DNA from: Drosophila pseudoobscura
Taxonomy: Eukaryota; Arthropoda; Insecta; Diptera; Drosophilidae
Assembly: GCF_009870125.1 (NCBI RefSeq)
Contig: NC_046679.1
Location: 6,944,001-7,008,000 of the forward strand
DNA: 64,000 nucleotides
Reading direction: 5' to 3'
Under the pieces are notes generated by a model that was not told where the DNA came from, searched no databases, and saw nothing but the letters and a program-made list of their open reading frames with translations. Below, one piece after another: positions 59,754-64,000 of the stretch. A program made the translations under genes and the position numbers. Numbering within the stretch: the first letter of the stretch is position 1; every line of letters starts with the position of its first letter.

Positions 59754-62700
59754 GGTGTTGGTGTTGCTGCGTTGCTGGAAAGAGGGACTTCGGTAGGGAG
59801 GTGGCTTCGGCTCTACGTTTCGCGCTTACTTGCTTTTAATTCTTGCATTGCGTTTCAAGTTGCAGGGCACTCAAGCTCACCAATACACACACACAGTGGC
59901 AGAGGGAGAGAGAGAGAGAGAGTGACAAAAGAGAGGGGAGTTGTGTGTGTGTGTGTGGTTAGTGCAGCTGCAACTGCAACTGCAACAGCAACAGCAGTGG
60001 CTGCAACAGCGGCACAAAAAACGCGCAACTCATTTAAAAATGCCAACGTCCATCAACGAGGATCGCCGAAGATGGCAGAATTTGTTGTCGTTTCGCTTTT
60101 TTGTCAAATTGTTTTGCTGAATTTTCTTGAGAACTTTTGCATTGTATTGCATTGTAGAGCCAGCCCCTCCCCCCCCACCACCGCGTACCTCCCTTCTGCA
60201 CATGCCTCGTTTTTGCGGCAAGCAGTTTGCCAGAGAGAGATGTCCGAGGAAGTGGCCACAACTAAAGACGACAATGAACTGTTTTGTATTGTTCGGTTTC
60301 AGTTCAGTTGGGTTCACTTTTGAGGCTCAGTTTGGCTGAGTTTCGTTTTCAAGAAGTTCATCTCGCATTCCAGCATTGCATAATCCAGCCAGCCTGATTT
60401 CATTAGCCATTTCAATTAAATGGGAAAAATCTTGAAGCATTCCCTTTTGGCCCTCACAAACAACATTAGAGACAGAGAGAAAGGGAGAGAGAGAGCGGGA
60501 GAGAGAGAAATATTTTACGCTTGAAATTCTTTATTTTTGCATTTTTCTAATAGAATTTACACTAATTGGAAGGAGGAAAAAAAAGAATTAATGAAAAAAT
60601 ATAGCAAAATGCTGCAAACCTGCCATAAAAATTGTAAGGGAAAAATGTGAAAAAATTCTAGGGAAAAATTGCAGTACAAAATCCAGCGAAAAAACGCGAC
60701 AACAAAAATGTAATTTTCATATTTCGTTTTATCTGCCGGCTAAAGAAAATTGAATTCAATTTATGGCAATTAAGTGCAATACTCAACGCTATTTATGCTC
60801 CTTTTTCCCTCTCTTACTGCACTTTTCATTAGGAGGAAAAACTTGAATGGAAATCTCTCAATTCCTGGCACCTGGGACGCCCCCGTTAACAGGCATTTTT
60901 GGCCACATAATAACTCAAATTAAACTAGAGTTAAGTGTGCTTTTGTGGTAGTCACATGTGCGTGTGTGGCAGCCTCGGGCGGAGTGTGGCCCAAACGCAA
61001 ACACAATGCTTAGGCGCCACAAGACTGAGACACCTGTTGCAGACTAATTTCATTACAAACACAACAATAGACCGCAAGCTAATGTGGCAGTAACGTTAAC
61101 TGCCACCAGACGAAGCCAAAAATACCCTAGCAGAAGCCTTTGCTAATCGGTTCGATGGCTCGATTATGCTCTGCCTCTGCAAGGCCTGGCCTGGCACTTT
61201 CGTTTTCACTGAACAAACACTCAGACACTCCAGAGGGGCGGGGGGGGGGAGCCACACTCACAACTGACTCTGACACAGACACAGACACATTAATTTGCTG
61301 GCTAGCCTGGGCCTGGGCCTGGGCCAGACACACTCCCGTTTTGTGGCTACCACCACCCACCTGTTTGATGCAACCAACTGGATTAGAGATAGGCCAATGC
61401 CGGTGGCTGTGGCTGTGGCAGGCAGCTGCAGGATCGTGCTGTGCATTTTCATTCAAATTTCATCAGCACCCACAAATAGCGTAGGCCTTGACTGCACAGC
61501 CGAGTGTTTGGGGGCCAAAATCAGTTCAGGGTCACTTATGTGCTTGTCTGGCCAATTTGGCTCCCTGCTCTGCTCGTGTGTGTGTGCGTGTGTGTGTGTG
61601 TGTATGTGCGTGTGTTTGTTTGTTCTAATCCTTTGGCATTTGTATGGATGATTTATTCATTGCGTATACGTCATGTGTTCTCTGGTTAGTGCCAAAATGC
61701 TAAATTGCCAGTGTAAATTAAATTGTTTGCTTTTCATAAGTGCATTATTTACCATTAGGTTGGGGTTAGAATTTGGTTTGAAAGGTTTGTGTGCGCAATT
61801 GAATTTGTTTTGCGGTCAGAGATTTATTCATTTAAATTTGATTTTATTAATGAAGTACCCATATATTAAAATAGATGTTTTGAAGGTAGATAAATATGTT
61901 TTTGTAGGATTCGAAAAACCTCTTTAAACCTCTGGCTATTTTTTCTTATTTTTCCCAAACCAAAACTCTCGAAATATATGTAGTTCCCCTGGCAATTATG
62001 CGTTCATCCACCTGGTATCATAATTTTCTGTTCCCGGCTCTTTTTCTCCATAGGTTTTTTTTAGGCTTCAAAACTCCTCTGCTATTTGGTTGAGCTTGGT
62101 TTTTTGCTCTGTATTCTTCTGTTTTGTTCTCTACTCTGTTCCACTTCTCATTAGAAAGAGTTTTTTGTTGCTGTAGTGCTGGTGCAGTTGCCACCCCACC
62201 CAAATCGGGTTGCTCATTTAATTGCATAGCATTGCACTCCCGGTGCCGTTCCTTCATCTTTCGCTCCCTCTCTCTCGCTCTCTGGACTGCCACCCCATTC
62301 CGTTGTGCCAAAACAAATTGTGAGAAAAATGCCCAAGCAACACAAAATGTGCGTGCTACATAAATTAAAACCTATGCTTCAGTGGTCCGGCCTAGGAAAA
62401 GAGAGAACCGTGGTACACAAGATAGACAGCGAAGAAGGGCCTAATGCCCTGCTCTTACACGATAGGTTTTCCACCGATTCATTTGAAAAAATTAATAAAT
62501 AGCCTTTAAATACGTGTCCCCAAACTTTTTTCTATATTAACTATGAAACAATCCATACAAAAAAAGTTCTTTCATTTAAATTGGTAACTGGATTTTTAAA
62601 AATTGTTGAACCTATTCAGTTGAGCGGCACTGTAGGAGTGAATAGACATTTTTCACTTTTTTGATCCGTTTGGAGTCAATGATATCTTGTCTCAAAAACC

Positions 62701-62945
62701 ATCGGTGAAAACCTCGTGTAACTTCAGCGCTAATCCGCCACCAGTGCCTACAAAGCTTTTATACGCTCGCTCTTTCTCGCTTGCCTTCTCTCTCCCTCTC
62801 TGGCTTGGCCGATCTCATATTTTATGTCAAAGTCGACGCTTTTTTGTGGTGCTCTTTCTGCATTGCTTCGCTTGTTTTGCATTGAATTCGGGTTCGAAAT
62901 TGTTCTTGCTGCTGCTGCCGCTGCCGCCGCCGCTGCTGCTGCATC
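59401..62945. other. Gene-free stretch, simple repeats
   Basis: Holds (GTT)n at 59722-59756, (GA)n near 59905-59920 and 60475-60507, a GGGCCT hexamer tract near 61306-61325, (GT)n near 61578-61602, and a CGTATACG palindrome at 61663-61670. Long frames are poly-Val, poly-Ser or poly-Ala artefacts of these repeats. Confidence 0.45.
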
Positions 62946-63324
62946 GCATATTCGTCAATTTTTTTGCTGCTGCTACTGCAAGTGGCTGCCATCTTGATTA
63001 TGTTGTAGCTCCCGTTGTTGTTGTTGTTGCTGCTGTAACTCCGAGTCCCGAGTCCGACAACGATGATGATGATGATGATGATGATGGCGTGTTTGCTGTA
63101 ATTTGCGCTACGTAAAACGTTCAAAAATGCAACAACGAACTGCAGCAGCGGCAGCAGCCACAAAAAAATGCGCTCTAAATGAAGGGAATTGAGTGCTGCG
63201 ATCGTTGACGCTGCCTTCCCCAGCTTCGCAGTAGACGTTGCTGTCGCTGCCGCTGCTGCTGCTGCCGTCGACGCAACAAAAATAAAGGGCAAAATACGAA
63301 AAACCTTGAGGACGGTCAGTAACC
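62946..63324 (-). repeat. Two-block dispersed element, minus copy
   Basis: Minus-strand counterpart of 46654-46772: block 1 at 63324-63290 (32 of 35 bases identical) and block 2 at 62963-62946 (18 of 18). The spacer is 326 bp here against 66 bp in the plus copy and is enriched in CAG/CTG and (GAT)n repeats. Confidence 0.75.
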
Positions 63325-64000
63325 GACAAACCGCCAGCCCAGTAAAATTTTTCGTATGAGCCGCAAACGAAATATTTCCTTCGTTGTTGTTTTTGTTGCT
63401 TTTCTTTCGTATTTCGTATTTAAATACACTTGCCGCAAAAAAGAGTATATATACTATTGGTTTGAAGTGAACTGTAACCGTACATACATATACATGTACA
63501 TATGTATACACCATATGAATTTCGCCACTGTGCTGACGATATCCGTAAGACCTCCCCCTGCGCAAAATATTAGTGTATGCTCTGCTTCGACTTTGCACTT
63601 TGTGCGGGACTCCTCGCGATGGGATATTTATTTTTGGGCTGCTCTTTCTGCTGCGTTTTCGTTGGCTGTTTTGTTGTTGTTGTTCGCTCTTGTTGCTTTT
63701 ATTGCTGTTCTTCATTTACTTTTTTTTTTTCGTACAGTCAAATTGCGCATTTTTTGGCTTTGGGGTGGAGCCCTCCTCTTCCTTATGCGTTCAGCTTGCT
63801 GACTGCTGCTGCCCTGCCTTCACCGCTGATCATCCTCCGCCGTTCTGCCTCTCCCTTAGTGTTCTTTTTGTTGCTGCCCGGTTTTTGGGTGAGGTCGTGG
63901 TCGTCCATTGCCGGTTGTTTAATTTTTTGTGTTCGTATTTTTGCGTCATCAAAGCAGCCAGTGTGTGTGTGTTTGGCTGTGAGAGGGAGATGGTGATAGA
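63325..64000. other. Gene-free end of window
   Basis: No supported gene. TTG/CTG-rich with TACATATG-type tracts near 63481-63515. It could be 5' UTR or intron of a gene beyond the window. Confidence 0.35.

Noticed and set aside
59547..60323. 258-aa plus-strand frame
   Set aside because: Poly-Val/Leu from (GTT)n and poly-Ala/Thr from (GCAACT)n; no domain and no coding-like composition.
62822..63715. 297-aa minus-strand frame with poly-Ser/Asn/Ala
   Set aside because: Driven by CAG/CTG, (GAT)n and (GTT)n repeats. It spans the dispersed two-block element and has no domain.

Overview
The window reads as Drosophila nuclear DNA. Protein genes have short 57-90 bp GT-AG introns, and the long gene-free stretches are full of (CA)n, (GA)n, (GTT)n and CAG/CTG microsatellites. 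A tandem array carries a core resembling the mini-me/DINE-1 (Helentron) family, and the ARL3 protein matches my memory of fly 'dead end' (dnd) almost residue for residue. I suspect the obscura group, but this is inference. From memory, the gene set resembles a D. melanogaster neighbourhood of CG66xx loci (CG6656, CG6661, CG6678, CG6690) with dnd and CG17819; this was not checked.

The first 13 kb are gene-dense, with genes on both strands. In order: the last exon of a histidine acid phosphatase (+); a C15orf61/DUF4528 homologue (-); a diverged mitochondrial P5C dehydrogenase paralogue (+); a long secreted protein with a possible avidin-like C-terminal domain (+); a small secreted protein (-); an atypical ARF-like GTPase (-); ARL3/dnd (-); an RCCD1-like RCC1-repeat protein (+); a CAP/SCP-domain protein (-); and a 60-residue two-exon membrane micropeptide (+). 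Exon boundaries were worked out by hand from phase-compatible splice sites, and every model stays open from start to stop.

From 12,975 to about 37,480 I see no protein gene. This 24.5 kb holds simple repeats, several medium-period tandem arrays (36, about 300, 11, about 102 and 133 bp units) and one 5'-truncated non-LTR retrotransposon with a clear 12-bp target-site duplication. At 37.5-40.3 kb sit two tandem plus-strand paralogues: a full quiescin sulfhydryl oxidase (QSOX) and a shorter relative that has lost the redox CxxC and the whole Erv/ALR domain.

From 40,339 to 64,000 there is again no convincing protein gene. The stretch holds microsatellites, a 23-bp and a roughly 210-bp tandem repeat, and a 1.1 kb zone dense in TATCGAT/CGATA sites. 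The two gene-poor flanks could be introns of a larger unseen gene or a regulatory landscape.

The least expected structures are dispersed inverted duplicates of short non-coding elements. One 74-bp element matches at 70/74 positions in opposite orientation 12 kb apart (32.35 and 44.64 kb). A second two-block element is shared in opposite orientation between 46.65 and 63.3 kb. An 80-bp element with an intact E2F-type site occurs in dnd intron 1 and again at 11.13 kb. A CGTATACG palindrome recurs at least seven times. No prokaryotic features, CRISPR arrays, rRNA or tRNA genes were found.
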